A program made the position numbers and the translations under genes. 56,330 nucleotides of DNA from DASPJR01 sp035628505 (GTDB lineage: Bacteria > Planctomycetota > SZUA-567 > H5-PLA8): the NCBI GenBank assembly GCA_035628505.1, contig DASPJR010000166.1:1-56330 (forward strand). The letters run 5' to 3'. Shown one piece after another: positions 6,376 to 13,767 of the stretch. Below the pieces are notes generated by a model. That model had not been told where the DNA came from. It saw only the letters and a list, made by a program, of their open reading frames with translations, and did no database searches. How positions within the stretch are numbered: position 1 is the first letter of the stretch; every line of letters starts with the position of its first letter.

Positions 6376-8943
6376 TCAAGCAGCGTCTTCCGTTGGGTTT
6401 TGGGTATATTGGGGGTTTTGGCAATAGGGATTGATTTCGTACTTCTGGCTGGGTCTGCCTGTCCTATTTTGCCGCTCAAGCTCCCTGATAAAGCCGTGCT
6501 TTTCCAGCAGCTCAAGCCCCGGCTCAATGGCGTCCACGCTCTTGAACGTGCCTTGAACGCCTTTGTACAAATCGCGCTTAGTGAATACCGTATTGGAGTT
6601 ACGAAGAATCCAGCGCAGCAGCTTCTTGGCGTCGGCTACTGCCGCGTCTGCCCCCATTAGGGCGAATGCAGCACGTGCGTGTTCTGTAAAATAGATAGAT
6701 AGATTGATTGATCTAGTAAGAGCCTTTTGGGAGATACCCAAAACCCCCTCAGATTTTTGTATATGCTCGCCAATATCACCAAAACCCCCAAAACTATCCG
6801 CCACGTCTGCGATGTGCAGAAGGGCAGCCATTCGAACGGTCGCGCCCGCCAGCTTTCCAGCCCAATCCGTCATACCAGCCAGATCACCACCGTCTGCCAA
6901 TCGCGGCTCGAGCCTCGCCATGAAGTCTTTCAGGGTTTGCCACGCGGTCGGCTCAAGTTCCATGCGAAACGGAACGCGCTGGTTTTTTTCTGCGTCCCAA
7001 TCCGATTCCAGCGCGGCCAGAGCCATCAGCATTTTGTGATATCGCTGGCGGATGTGTTCAGGCATGGGTGCCGGGTCGATGTTGCGATGCCCCAAGCGGC
7101 TCTTGGGGATGGAATACAGAAACCGGCCCAGCAGTCCGCGCCCGCGCATTCCAGGCTTGCTGCTCAGTCCGCCAATCACCATCGGCTGCGGCGTGATTGC
7201 CACCGTCAGTGCGGGACTTGGAACAAACTCCGAAGCCCGCCCCATTCGGTCAACCCGGAGTGTGTCGCCTGCGTGGCCTTTAAGGAACACTTCGAAGTTT
7301 GCGCCGGATTCCGAATAGCGCCCCGCCATGAGTTCGAAGAGTCCGCCCTCCGGATCAAGCACGGAAGCCCGCCCGCCATGCAGGTGCAGAAGGTTTGCCA
7401 GCTTCTCAACGGTGCAGTCCTGTGTGATGCGCGGTGGCCCCAACGGCATAACTAATTCAGCGTGCTCTGCCGATAGCTTCAGGACTTCGCTTTGTATTTC
7501 CTCGCGTGCTGCGCGGTCTGCTGCCTTCGCCGCGTCTTTCTTCAGCGCGTCGATTCGCTTTTCCAACACTTCGCGCTTCAGGCTGATTTCAGCAATAGCA
7601 GGCTCAAGCGCCTTGATTTGCTGCCGCTCAAATTCTTCCAGCGGCCAAACCATGTGCCCGAACACTGCGCTTTTCCGGTGCGCCGGGTCCATCGCCACGG
7701 CAATGAAGAGATTCAGCGGCTCAGTCCATCCCGCCTTAACACGCGCCTCATACTTTTTCTGAAGCGCCACAGACAGCATTGCCAAGCTAAGGCAACCCGG
7801 AAGGTCGAGCGGCGTCTGCGTGCTTTCGGCTTCAGCGGCCACGAAGTCAGCCAGCGTCCGCGGCAAGGAATCGAGCGGGAACTCCGGCAGCGTGAACTCC
7901 GTGAAGGAAACCGGCGGTTGCCAATCGATTCGCGTGGTGTTGCTGGATTCGCGTGGCGCTGCTCTTTTGCCGTAGCCCTCGGCTGCCAGCGCCTTGACTG
8001 CCGCCTTGAAGTCGCCGCCATGTTCAAGCAGCGTGTAACACATGAACTTTGAATAGGATTCGTTTGGCTCGAAGGGAGCGGCATTGCTGGAAAACGGATA
8101 GAACACAGCTCCATCCGTTACTGATGCGCTGATGCCCGTTTTCTTTCCGGGACGGGTCCAGTATTCCCGCTCGCCCCGCGTTCCTGCCTGTGTCCAGCCA
8201 TGCTTCCGCAGCAGTGCCGCCAAGTCGCCCCGATTGTTATAGTCTGTTCCCGGCTGCTCGTCTGTCGCTGTGTGTGCCTGTGCGTCGCGGTGCGGCTTGG
8301 ACTGCACTTGCTTAATGTGCCATTCATTCAGCTCGCGTGCGCACGAAAGAAGCGTGTCGTGTTCATCGGCGCTGAGAACGGGAATATTCCGCAAGTCCCC
8401 GCACACAATTTCATAGCCGCGTGATGGTGCGGCCACGCAATAGCCGCCCTCGCCACGCGTTTCAATGAGCCCGATAACTGCGAAGTATTCATCGCCGTAC
8501 TGGCGGACTTCGTAAGACTTGCCATTCACTTCAATCGTCTGATCGTCAGCGGTTGCAGCAATACCTCGCTCGGCAAGTTTCGTGTTGCCCTCAACGATAC
8601 CATCGGGAGCAACGCGATAGTAAACATGCCTGCCGCCGCTTTGCGATGTTTCGACAACCAGCTTCGCGCCAATTCCCGGACAGTCTCGCTCGATGCAATC
8701 ACACCACGGGTCGTACAGTTCGCCTTTGTTGTCGAAGTCGATTGTGTTGAGGTTGCCGGAAACTTTGCCGTTGATGATGGCAATGTGAGTATCAGGCTGT
8801 GAAAACCACTGCTCAACTTCGGTTTCAGTCGGCAACTGCTTCTGATAGATGCCCCACTTGATTCGTGGCCGCTTATTGTGCCCAGCCGGGACAATGGAAA
8901 GCCCAGCCCGCAGGTAGGCTAGTGCTGCGTCCTTAATTTCCAT
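6376..8943 (-). CDS. PrimPol + DUF3987 replication protein
   Basis: 855 residues. The N-terminal bifunctional primase/polymerase domain (about 1-180) has the metal motif TIDFD at 67-71 and SGGRHVYY at 102-109. A DUF3987-type helicase-like region follows (about 350-790). The P-loop position reads DPAHRKSAV (419-427), which departs from the GxxGxGKS/T form. A C-terminal winged-helix-like segment (about 790-840) ends the protein. Such fusions prime and help unwind DNA in phages and plasmids. The stop precedes the terminase-like gene; the start overlaps the upstream small gene by 11 bp. A tetranucleotide run sits at 6691-6713 inside the coding sequence. Confidence 0.85.
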   Translation of the reverse strand: MEIKDAALAYLRAGLSIVPAGHNKRPRIKWGIYQKQLPTETEVEQWFSQPDTHIAIINGKVSGNLNTIDFDNKGELYDPWCDCIERDCPGIGAKLVVETSQSGGRHVYYRVAPDGIVEGNTKLAERGIAATADDQTIEVNGKSYEVRQYGDEYFAVIGLIETRGEGGYCVAAPSRGYEIVCGDLRNIPVLSADEHDTLLSCARELNEWHIKQVQSKPHRDAQAHTATDEQPGTDYNNRGDLAALLRKHGWTQAGTRGEREYWTRPGKKTGISASVTDGAVFYPFSSNAAPFEPNESYSKFMCYTLLEHGGDFKAAVKALAAEGYGKRAAPRESSNTTRIDWQPPVSFTEFTLPEFPLDSLPRTLADFVAAEAESTQTPLDLPGCLSLAMLSVALQKKYEARVKAGWTEPLNLFIAVAMDPAHRKSAVFGHMVWPLEEFERQQIKALEPAIAEISLKREVLEKRIDALKKDAAKAADRAAREEIQSEVLKLSAEHAELVMPLGPPRITQDCTVEKLANLLHLHGGRASVLDPEGGLFELMAGRYSESGANFEVFLKGHAGDTLRVDRMGRASEFVPSPALTVAITPQPMVIGGLSSKPGMRGRGLLGRFLYSIPKSRLGHRNIDPAPMPEHIRQRYHKMLMALAALESDWDAEKNQRVPFRMELEPTAWQTLKDFMARLEPRLADGGDLAGMTDWAGKLAGATVRMAALLHIADVADSFGGFGDIGEHIQKSEGVLGISQKALTRSINLSIYFTEHARAAFALMGADAAVADAKKLLRWILRNSNTVFTKRDLYKGVQGTFKSVDAIEPGLELLEKHGFIRELERQNRTGRPSQKYEINPYCQNPQYTQNPTEDAA

Positions 8944-9280
8944 GCAGCACCTCCACGACTTTCAAGCCGTCTGCGCTGTACTCGATTTTAGAATTATTCT
9001 TTGGCTGGAAGATCACCCAGGCGCCGCGCCCGGAGTCTGCCGCCATTGCTGGACGGCCAAAAAGGGAACCTTCGTAATAAACGCCGTGCTCGTTTTCACG
9101 TCGCCAGAGCACGCCAACCAGCGCGCCGAAACAATAGATCAGCGAATGCGCGCTCTCTGCCGTCTGCTTTCCGGTGTTCGGGAAAACCCGTAACCGTCTG
9201 CCGCCTGCCGTTGCCGTCGCGTCGATGATGTGGCCAACGCGCTGCCATTGTTCTGTCTGATCCTTATACACGCCCTCCAA
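8933..9280 (-). CDS. Hypothetical protein, 115 aa
   Basis: The start is uncertain: TTG at 9280 or GTG at 9271. GTG has AGGAAAGG at about eight bases and may be the better choice. The protein is compact and mixed alpha/beta, with GRRLRVFPNTGKQTAESA and a C-terminal half ending in DGLKVVEVLHGN. No cysteine pairs or membrane segment. It overlaps the primase start by 11 bp, so it may work with it, for example as an accessory or single-strand-binding-type factor, but no sequence motif proves this. Confidence 0.55.
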   Translation of the reverse strand: MEGVYKDQTEQWQRVGHIIDATATAGGRRLRVFPNTGKQTAESAHSLIYCFGALVGVLWRRENEHGVYYEGSLFGRPAMAADSGRGAWVIFQPKNNSKIEYSADGLKVVEVLHGN

Positions 9281-9370
9281 CCTTTCCTGATTGCGCTTGC
9301 TCCCATGAAGCGCCGTTACGATTGCCGCTGACGAACGGCATTAACAAGCGGTAGCTAACCGCTCACGATT

Positions 9371-10765
9371 TCATTGGTCCTCTTCAAAAAGCTTGGCGAT
9401 GTTCTTGGCGAGGCTTTTCGCCTTTTCAGGATCAAGCCCTAGTTCCTTTCGAACCTTTTTCAGGTCACGAATTGACTCTTTCAGTTTTTCAAGAGCCTTG
9501 TCTTCCTCAGCGATACTGCCGCCGGGAATGCGTGCTTGTTTTGAGGGGTTTAGCGCCAGCATGACTGTCTCCATTTGCTCGGCAGACGGTGCGGCGGTCT
9601 TGCTGTAATTCACATGGCCTTTGTTCCATGCATCGATTGTGTGGCAGATCATCGCGGAAAGAACATCTATGTCCTTGCTCGCCGCAGTCTTTAGCCTTCG
9701 CTTGTACTCCTGTCTGAGTTTCGCGGGCATGAACGCGTGAATCTGCTGAATCTCAAAGCCCTTCCTGTCCATGTGCCGCATGAACTCGTCGGCGGGCAAT
9801 GGGTCTTTAGGAGCAGTAAGCGGCTGAGTTGTGCATCGCTTCTGCCAATTTTTGATCAAGGTTAGAAGAAGGAATATCGCTTCATTGTTCAACCCGCCCT
9901 CTCGAGCCGCCTGTGTTACAGCAGCATCGGCCTCGCAGAGTTTATCAATTGCCAAATTGTTCCAGTTGAACCCTGGCAGGGGCGCTACAGCATCTTCATT
10001 TGTGAAGGGGTTGTCAGTCTGCTTTTGAAAGCTAACGTCAGCCTCAACGGTTTCGGAAAGAACGTTCAGCTGCGCTGCGAGGACTGGCTTTAGCTCCTGC
10101 GGCCAATGATCGGAAATCCTGTGGATTTTCTTATGCAGTCCATCTACCAGTTCGCCAACTTCCGGCTCCTCTGAAACCTTCTTTGGTTCAAGCTGTTTCT
10201 TCGCTGCGCTGATCGTCAGTTTGCCAGCCTTCACCTGCTCATGCAGTTCGGGAGCAGCAGCCTTTACGGCCTTGGCGGTCTCGACGTAGCGCGTGGATAC
10301 CTTTGCAGCCTTTGCCGCCTGTGCAGCAGCCTTACCCTTGTCCGCTTCGCGCACTTTTGCGCTAACCGTGTTTCCGGCCTTTATCTCATTGGTTACCTTG
10401 GCCGCTTCCTGCTGCCGCTGCTTGGCTTCAGCTTCAAAGAACGGCAGTGCGTCGGCTGCTATTGCGGCCTTCTGGCTGGCTGTCAAGTGGCGACGGTGAA
10501 GGTTGGCTGATAAAACAAACGCCGTCAACGACTCAGTCTTCCAGTTTACGGCAGAATAAGAAAGAAAGTTAATGCAGGGATCAACCCCGGCTTTTTTGCA
10601 GGCAAGGTATCGGTTGCGCCCGTCGATAATCTGGTTGTCATGAACTTGGATTGGCTCTCGTTGTCCGTGCTCCTTAATGTCTTCCGCCAGCGCAGCCAAT
10701 TCGCCCTCGTCCATCAGCGGGAATAGATTCGCCAGCGGGTGAAATTCGTAATTCGTCTCGCTCAT
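9371..10765 (-). CDS. ParB/Srx-domain protein, 464 aa
   Basis: The N-terminal 80 residues are a ParB-type nuclease/CTPase fold with IIDGRNRYLACKKAG near residues 46-60. A helical KorB/ParB-like middle follows (about 90-200, LTASQKAAIAADALPFFEAE onward). The last 250 residues are unfamiliar, with many Lys/Ala and a coiled coil near the end (about 420-464). In phages such proteins act in partition, regulation or DNA modification. ATG 10765 overlaps the stop of the upstream 69-residue gene as ATGA. No parA partner is visible. Confidence 0.75.
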   Translation of the reverse strand: MSETNYEFHPLANLFPLMDEGELAALAEDIKEHGQREPIQVHDNQIIDGRNRYLACKKAGVDPCINFLSYSAVNWKTESLTAFVLSANLHRRHLTASQKAAIAADALPFFEAEAKQRQQEAAKVTNEIKAGNTVSAKVREADKGKAAAQAAKAAKVSTRYVETAKAVKAAAPELHEQVKAGKLTISAAKKQLEPKKVSEEPEVGELVDGLHKKIHRISDHWPQELKPVLAAQLNVLSETVEADVSFQKQTDNPFTNEDAVAPLPGFNWNNLAIDKLCEADAAVTQAAREGGLNNEAIFLLLTLIKNWQKRCTTQPLTAPKDPLPADEFMRHMDRKGFEIQQIHAFMPAKLRQEYKRRLKTAASKDIDVLSAMICHTIDAWNKGHVNYSKTAAPSAEQMETVMLALNPSKQARIPGGSIAEEDKALEKLKESIRDLKKVRKELGLDPEKAKSLAKNIAKLFEEDQ

Positions 10766-10971
10766 GCTGATGCCTTTCGCTGGTCGGCATGAACCTCGTC
10801 AACCCGGATCACAATGGCATCCGATAGCCCAGCCTTCAGCCGCCGCCGCCCTTCTGCGGCCACGGCCTTGACAAGCGTGTCGTTCTGCTGGCTGTTGAGT
10901 TCGGCATCGAAGAACGGCAGGACGAGCCCGTCCTCAAAGACTGCAACGCACCGTAATGGATAATCGGACAT
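10762..10971 (-). CDS. Hypothetical protein, 69 aa, behind a leader hairpin
   Basis: Start ATG 10971-10969 gives MSDYPLRCVAVFEDGLVLPF. An in-frame extension to 11124 would translate through a terminator hairpin and is less likely. The protein ends in a short basic helix; no family recognised. Its TGA overlaps the ParB start, so both share one leader. The Shine-Dalgarno-like AGGGG lies seven bases upstream and forms the 3' arm of the hairpin, implying conditional expression. Confidence 0.6.
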   Translation of the reverse strand: MSDYPLRCVAVFEDGLVLPFFDAELNSQQNDTLVKAVAAEGRRRLKAGLSDAIVIRVDEVHADQRKASA

Positions 10972-11003
10972 AAAAAAACCCCTGGCGGTGACGCGCTCAG
11001 GGG
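10972..11003 (-). terminator. Hairpin plus U7 directly before a start codon (attenuator-like)
   Basis: On the leftward transcript CCCCTG (11003-10998) pairs with CAGGGG (10984-10979). An inner GCG/CGC pair after one bulged A lengthens the stem, and seven U (10978-10972) run straight into AUG 10971. This is a textbook intrinsic terminator, and its 3' arm contains the only Shine-Dalgarno-like sequence of the following gene. An upstream segment GGTGACGC (11086-11079) is perfectly complementary to GCGTCACC in the hairpin (10994-10987). Confidence 0.7.
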
Positions 11004-11134
11004 CCGGTCGAGATTGCTGGCGGGGTGCCAGCGGGAAGACCATTGTACTGATTAATCTGAAGTTTTGAAACCCCTGCGGCGTCACCCGCGCAATTGGATA
11101 TACAATCGCAGATGCGTTGGGCAATTATTACTTA

Positions 11135-12046
11135 CTATCGTCCGACTACCGTAGTATCAGTAGTTTTAGTAGAATCGATTGGGATGGCTTCTGCTCCCCC
11201 CTTTTTTCCTATTGGGTAATGAATGCGGCGTTGTCGAAAAAGTTCATCCAAACACTTCCCAACAGTCGTAAAACTCATATGCAATGCTTTTACTAAGGTT
11301 GCTTGCTTAGACGGCTTATCTTGAGACAACAAAAATCTGTAAACTCGCTCCGTGTTCAAGTCGTCAGCAGCATTTACTAATTCTTGATTTTCATCGAAGT
11401 ATTGAATATGGAAGCTTAATATTGTCGTATAAGCATTTAACTCATCTACTGCCTGTTTGTTGTTCTCGTGATAGGCAAGAACAAGGGCTTTTTTTGTTTC
11501 CCAATAGTTAAAGCCCTCGATTTTGTCGAGTTCAACACATGTCAAAATGGAGAGCGCAATTTCGAAAGACGTTTCTGCAAACATTTCCAATAGATCGCCC
11601 TGGTAGGCATCCAGCCCTTTAAGACTCTTGCCGCGCCTCACCTCCAGCACATCCACAAGACACCAATGAAGGATATCGTGCAGTTCCGCGCTTTTCCCAT
11701 GCACGCAGAGTGTGCGTATTATAAAAGCAAGCGATTGCGGGCTGATATTTTCTATTGCGTCAAACCATCTCGCCTTAAGGTTCTGAATAAGTTTCTTTGT
11801 TGGCTTTTTAGGCTTCCATTTTAATTTAATGTCTACAGATTCTCCCCGCGACAGTCTTGACGCCATCTCCTCGCCAACCATGCACGCGTACTGGATATCG
11901 ACTGCCAATTGGGTGAAGGTTATCGCCTGAAGCAGTTCCTTGTCATTTAACCGTTTAAGCTTTTCTCGCTGTGCCTGCCGTGATTCTGCTCGCTCTTTCT
12001 TGTGGTCGAGTGGGATCAGCTTTGCTGCAACACCGCTTGGTTCCAT
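11135..12046 (-). CDS. AT-rich hypothetical protein with C-terminal winged helix, 303 aa
   Basis: No family recognised. Residues 1-60 are basic and helical; the middle is all-helical with scattered Cys and Trp. Near residues 235-275 the pattern SKQATLVKALHMSFTTVGKC followed by a basic wing resembles a MarR-type winged helix. Base composition is visibly lower in GC than both neighbours, and codon choice is shifted to A/T, which suggests a separate origin within the element. The start follows CGGAGAACGCGCAA. The N-terminal region KRLNDKELL ... YAC resembles that of the gene at 12172-12975. Confidence 0.6.
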   Translation of the reverse strand: MEPSGVAAKLIPLDHKKERAESRQAQREKLKRLNDKELLQAITFTQLAVDIQYACMVGEEMASRLSRGESVDIKLKWKPKKPTKKLIQNLKARWFDAIENISPQSLAFIIRTLCVHGKSAELHDILHWCLVDVLEVRRGKSLKGLDAYQGDLLEMFAETSFEIALSILTCVELDKIEGFNYWETKKALVLAYHENNKQAVDELNAYTTILSFHIQYFDENQELVNAADDLNTERVYRFLLSQDKPSKQATLVKALHMSFTTVGKCLDELFRQRRIHYPIGKKGGAEAIPIDSTKTTDTTVVGR

Positions 12047-12171
12047 TTGCGCGTTCTCCGTTTCGCGTTCGCATCTGCAAAGTTTTACAGATGGCTCCGA
12101 TTTGTAGTGCCGAGGGCTGCGTCTCGGAGAAGACGCCCGTGATCAGCGGTGCCCCCGGCGTGCTCGTCAGT

Positions 12172-12975
12172 TTATTCGTCTATCGGCTTCTTGTCGCCGC
12201 ACTTCCGGCACCACCAATACTTGCCACGATGCCCGAGCAGAAAATCGTGCTTGCACTTCGTCTCTGTCGCCGCCTCTAGATTTACAGTTGCGCCTGCCGT
12301 GTCGCGGATCGGTTCGGGCTCTTCTGCTGGCTCTTCGTCCAGCTCGCGCTCCGTCGCCTTGCGTTCGTTGCACTGCTTGGCGGTTTCAATCCTGCGGACT
12401 TCACCAGTCGGCACCCACTTTGAACGCATGGCGGCAAGAAGGCCGGAAGTGAATAGCGTTTGGTTTCCAGCAGCGTAAAGGGCTCTTCCATCCTCGTTCA
12501 CAATAACGGCCAGAAAAGCCTTTGTGCGCTCTTCAATCTCTGCCGTATGAATGTGTGCGCGATGCGTCAAGCGCTCGATACTTCGTTTTACGTGGTAACT
12601 TGGCAGATCGCATCCGCGTAACTCCTTCCATTCGCCCATCCAATGCGGCTTTGGAACATAGGTGCTTGAACTGGTTGCAAGATATTGCGCTGCGGTTTGG
12701 AAGCAACAAAGCGCCGTCTCTCCCCCTGCAACTCCGCCTGATACTGCGAGCGTTACAACCTCGTGTCCGGCTTCACGCATCAGCGCTGCAACGGCACACG
12801 CGTAGGAGAGTTCCCGAATTTCTGCAACCAGCTCATTCATTGACAGCCGCTTCACGCGCTGCACCTCAGCATCAAACTCTTCACGCGCTTTCACGCGCCT
12901 TGCCATCATCGCCGCCATTGCCTTTGCTTGATTTGCCCGCGCCTCTTGCGAGCGTATTCCTTTGCATGTTCCCAT
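12172..12975 (-). CDS. Hypothetical protein with C-terminal zinc ribbon, 267 aa
   Basis: A basic coiled-coil N-terminus (about 10-45) is followed by a helical segment KRLSMNELVAEIRELSYACA. The centre holds Cys-rich and Trp-rich stretches, and the C-terminus ends in a knuckle pair (CKHD and CRKCG, about 237-261). A very acidic Glu/Pro-rich linker lies just before. The start has GGGAGGCGAT five bases upstream. A DNA-binding or late-gene regulatory role would fit the ribbon, but no family is recognised. Confidence 0.6.
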   Translation of the reverse strand: MGTCKGIRSQEARANQAKAMAAMMARRVKAREEFDAEVQRVKRLSMNELVAEIRELSYACAVAALMREAGHEVVTLAVSGGVAGGETALCCFQTAAQYLATSSSTYVPKPHWMGEWKELRGCDLPSYHVKRSIERLTHRAHIHTAEIEERTKAFLAVIVNEDGRALYAAGNQTLFTSGLLAAMRSKWVPTGEVRRIETAKQCNERKATERELDEEPAEEPEPIRDTAGATVNLEAATETKCKHDFLLGHRGKYWWCRKCGDKKPIDE

Positions 12976-13053
12976 ATCGCCTCCCTCTTGATAAAGGGCA
13001 GCGCCGCGCTATGATGTGCGCGAACGATGCCTAACCGGGTAACGTTCATCCCT

Positions 13054-13084
13054 GCGGCGTTTGGGTCTGACCACCCAGCGCCGC
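13054..13084. other. Imperfect hairpin after the leftward RHH gene
   Basis: GCGGCG (13054-13059) pairs with CGCCGC (13079-13084), and an inner TGGGT/ACCCA stem lies between them. It lies 3' of the leftward RHH gene (stop 13092). No clear U tract follows on the minus strand, so terminator function is uncertain. Confidence 0.35.
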
Positions 13085-13091
13085 AACTGTT

Positions 13092-13250
13092 TTAAGACAA
13101 CATCTTCAGCAAGCGCCGCAGCACCTCGCCCTTCGATACTTCCCATTTCGCGTGCAACGCATCCAGACGCGCCGCACTATCCCCGTCCAGGCGGATCGTA
13201 ACCAGCTTGTCCTTCTTCTTGGCAAGCAGGACCGTTCCATTTCGCTCCAT
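13092..13250 (-). CDS. Ribbon-helix-helix regulator, 52 aa (leftward copy)
   Basis: A short gene read directly. After MERNGTVLLAKKKDK comes the RHH pattern LVTIRLDGDSAARLDALHAK, then VSKGEVLRRLLKML, i.e. a beta strand and two helices as in CopG/Arc/MetJ repressors. The Shine-Dalgarno sequence GGAGGG is ideal. It is homologous to the rightward gene at 13372-13545 and faces away from it across a 121-bp regulatory gap. Arc/Mnt-type proteins bind as dimers to inverted repeats, which fits the operator at 13270-13320. Confidence 0.75.
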   Translation of the reverse strand: MERNGTVLLAKKKDKLVTIRLDGDSAARLDALHAKWEVSKGEVLRRLLKMLS

Positions 13251-13269
13251 GATTTCCCTCCAATCGTGA

Positions 13270-13320
13270 ATGTATTACATTGTCTTTCACGAAGACTAAA
13301 TGAAAGACATTGTATTACAA
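13270..13320. promoter_or_regulatory. Large compound operator between the divergent RHH genes
   Basis: TGTATTACA occurs twice in direct orientation (13271-13279 and 13311-13319), 40 bp apart. Between them lies the inverted pair TGTCTTTCA (13281-13289) and TGAAAGACA (13301-13309). Taken as one large dyad, the two 21-bp arms match at 18 positions. The region sits between the start of the leftward RHH gene (13250) and the rightward one (13372), where both promoters must lie. Confidence 0.7.
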
Positions 13321-13371
13321 TAGAAAATTTCGCCACTAGCGGGTAAATGCTGCCGATATAGCTTAGTTTGT

Positions 13372-13545
13372 ATGGCTAAGAAAGGCACAGGGGGCTATCG
13401 CCCTAAGGCAGACAAACTCATCACTGTACGACTGGACGCAGACAGTCTGAAGCGGCTTAATGCGCTCTCGTTGGAATGGCAAGTTAGCCGGGGTGAAGTC
13501 GTCCGCCGTCTTCTGAAGCAAGCCCAGCCGGAAGGCAAGCCCTAA
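13372..13545 (+). CDS. Ribbon-helix-helix regulator, 57 aa (rightward copy)
   Basis: A short gene read directly. MAKKGTGGYRPK is followed by DKLITVRLDADSLKRLNALS and VSRGEVVRRLLKQA, an RHH fold clearly homologous to the leftward neighbour (shared DKL-T-RLD, GEV-RRLLK). There is no Shine-Dalgarno sequence before the ATG; a GATATA at 13355-13360 could be a -10 of a leaderless transcript. It is the only rightward gene of the element, standing alone against the leftward block. After the TAA the same frame has two more early stops and then stays open to 13722. Confidence 0.7.
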   Translation: MAKKGTGGYRPKADKLITVRLDADSLKRLNALSLEWQVSRGEVVRRLLKQAQPEGKP

Positions 13546-13580
13546 ACCTGATATAGATAGTATCGATACCAGCTCGCTGA

Positions 13581-13626
13581 TGATGTCGGTAATGCCGACG
13601 CCACCTATGATGTCAGCAGTACTGAC
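13581..13626. repeat. Two tandem dyads of TGATGTC type
   Basis: TGATGTCGGTAATGCCGAC (13581-13599) and TGATGTCAGCAGTACTGAC (13608-13626) are spaced by 27 bp. In each, the first half (GTCGG or GTCAG) is complementary to the second (CCGAC or CTGAC), and the differing base is compensated. This keeps the dyad intact and points to a protein or RNA site rather than coding drift. It lies between the rightward RHH gene and the 3' end of the integrase gene. Confidence 0.45.
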
Positions 13627-13767
13627 TCTATCGACAACCCGGCCGATTTCAGCCCATTCGAACAGCTTAAACCTTCGTGTGTTCACGCTTTAGCCATGGC
13701 CGACAACAAAGGGGGTCGGCAGTAGCTACTACCCTCGCCAGTGTCTAGGGTATCGGCTTTGAACTAT

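Noticed and set aside
6691..6713. ATAG/ATTG tetranucleotide run as a phase-variation tract
   Set aside because: Only about five units, inside a conserved coding segment (SINLSIYF); too short to claim slippage.
13054..13084. Hairpin as an intrinsic terminator
   Set aside because: The stem is good but there is no U tract on the minus strand, so it is listed only as a hairpin.
13363..13686. 107-codon minus-strand frame over the rightward RHH gene
   Set aside because: The plus-strand RHH gene is homologous to its neighbour and explains the sequence.
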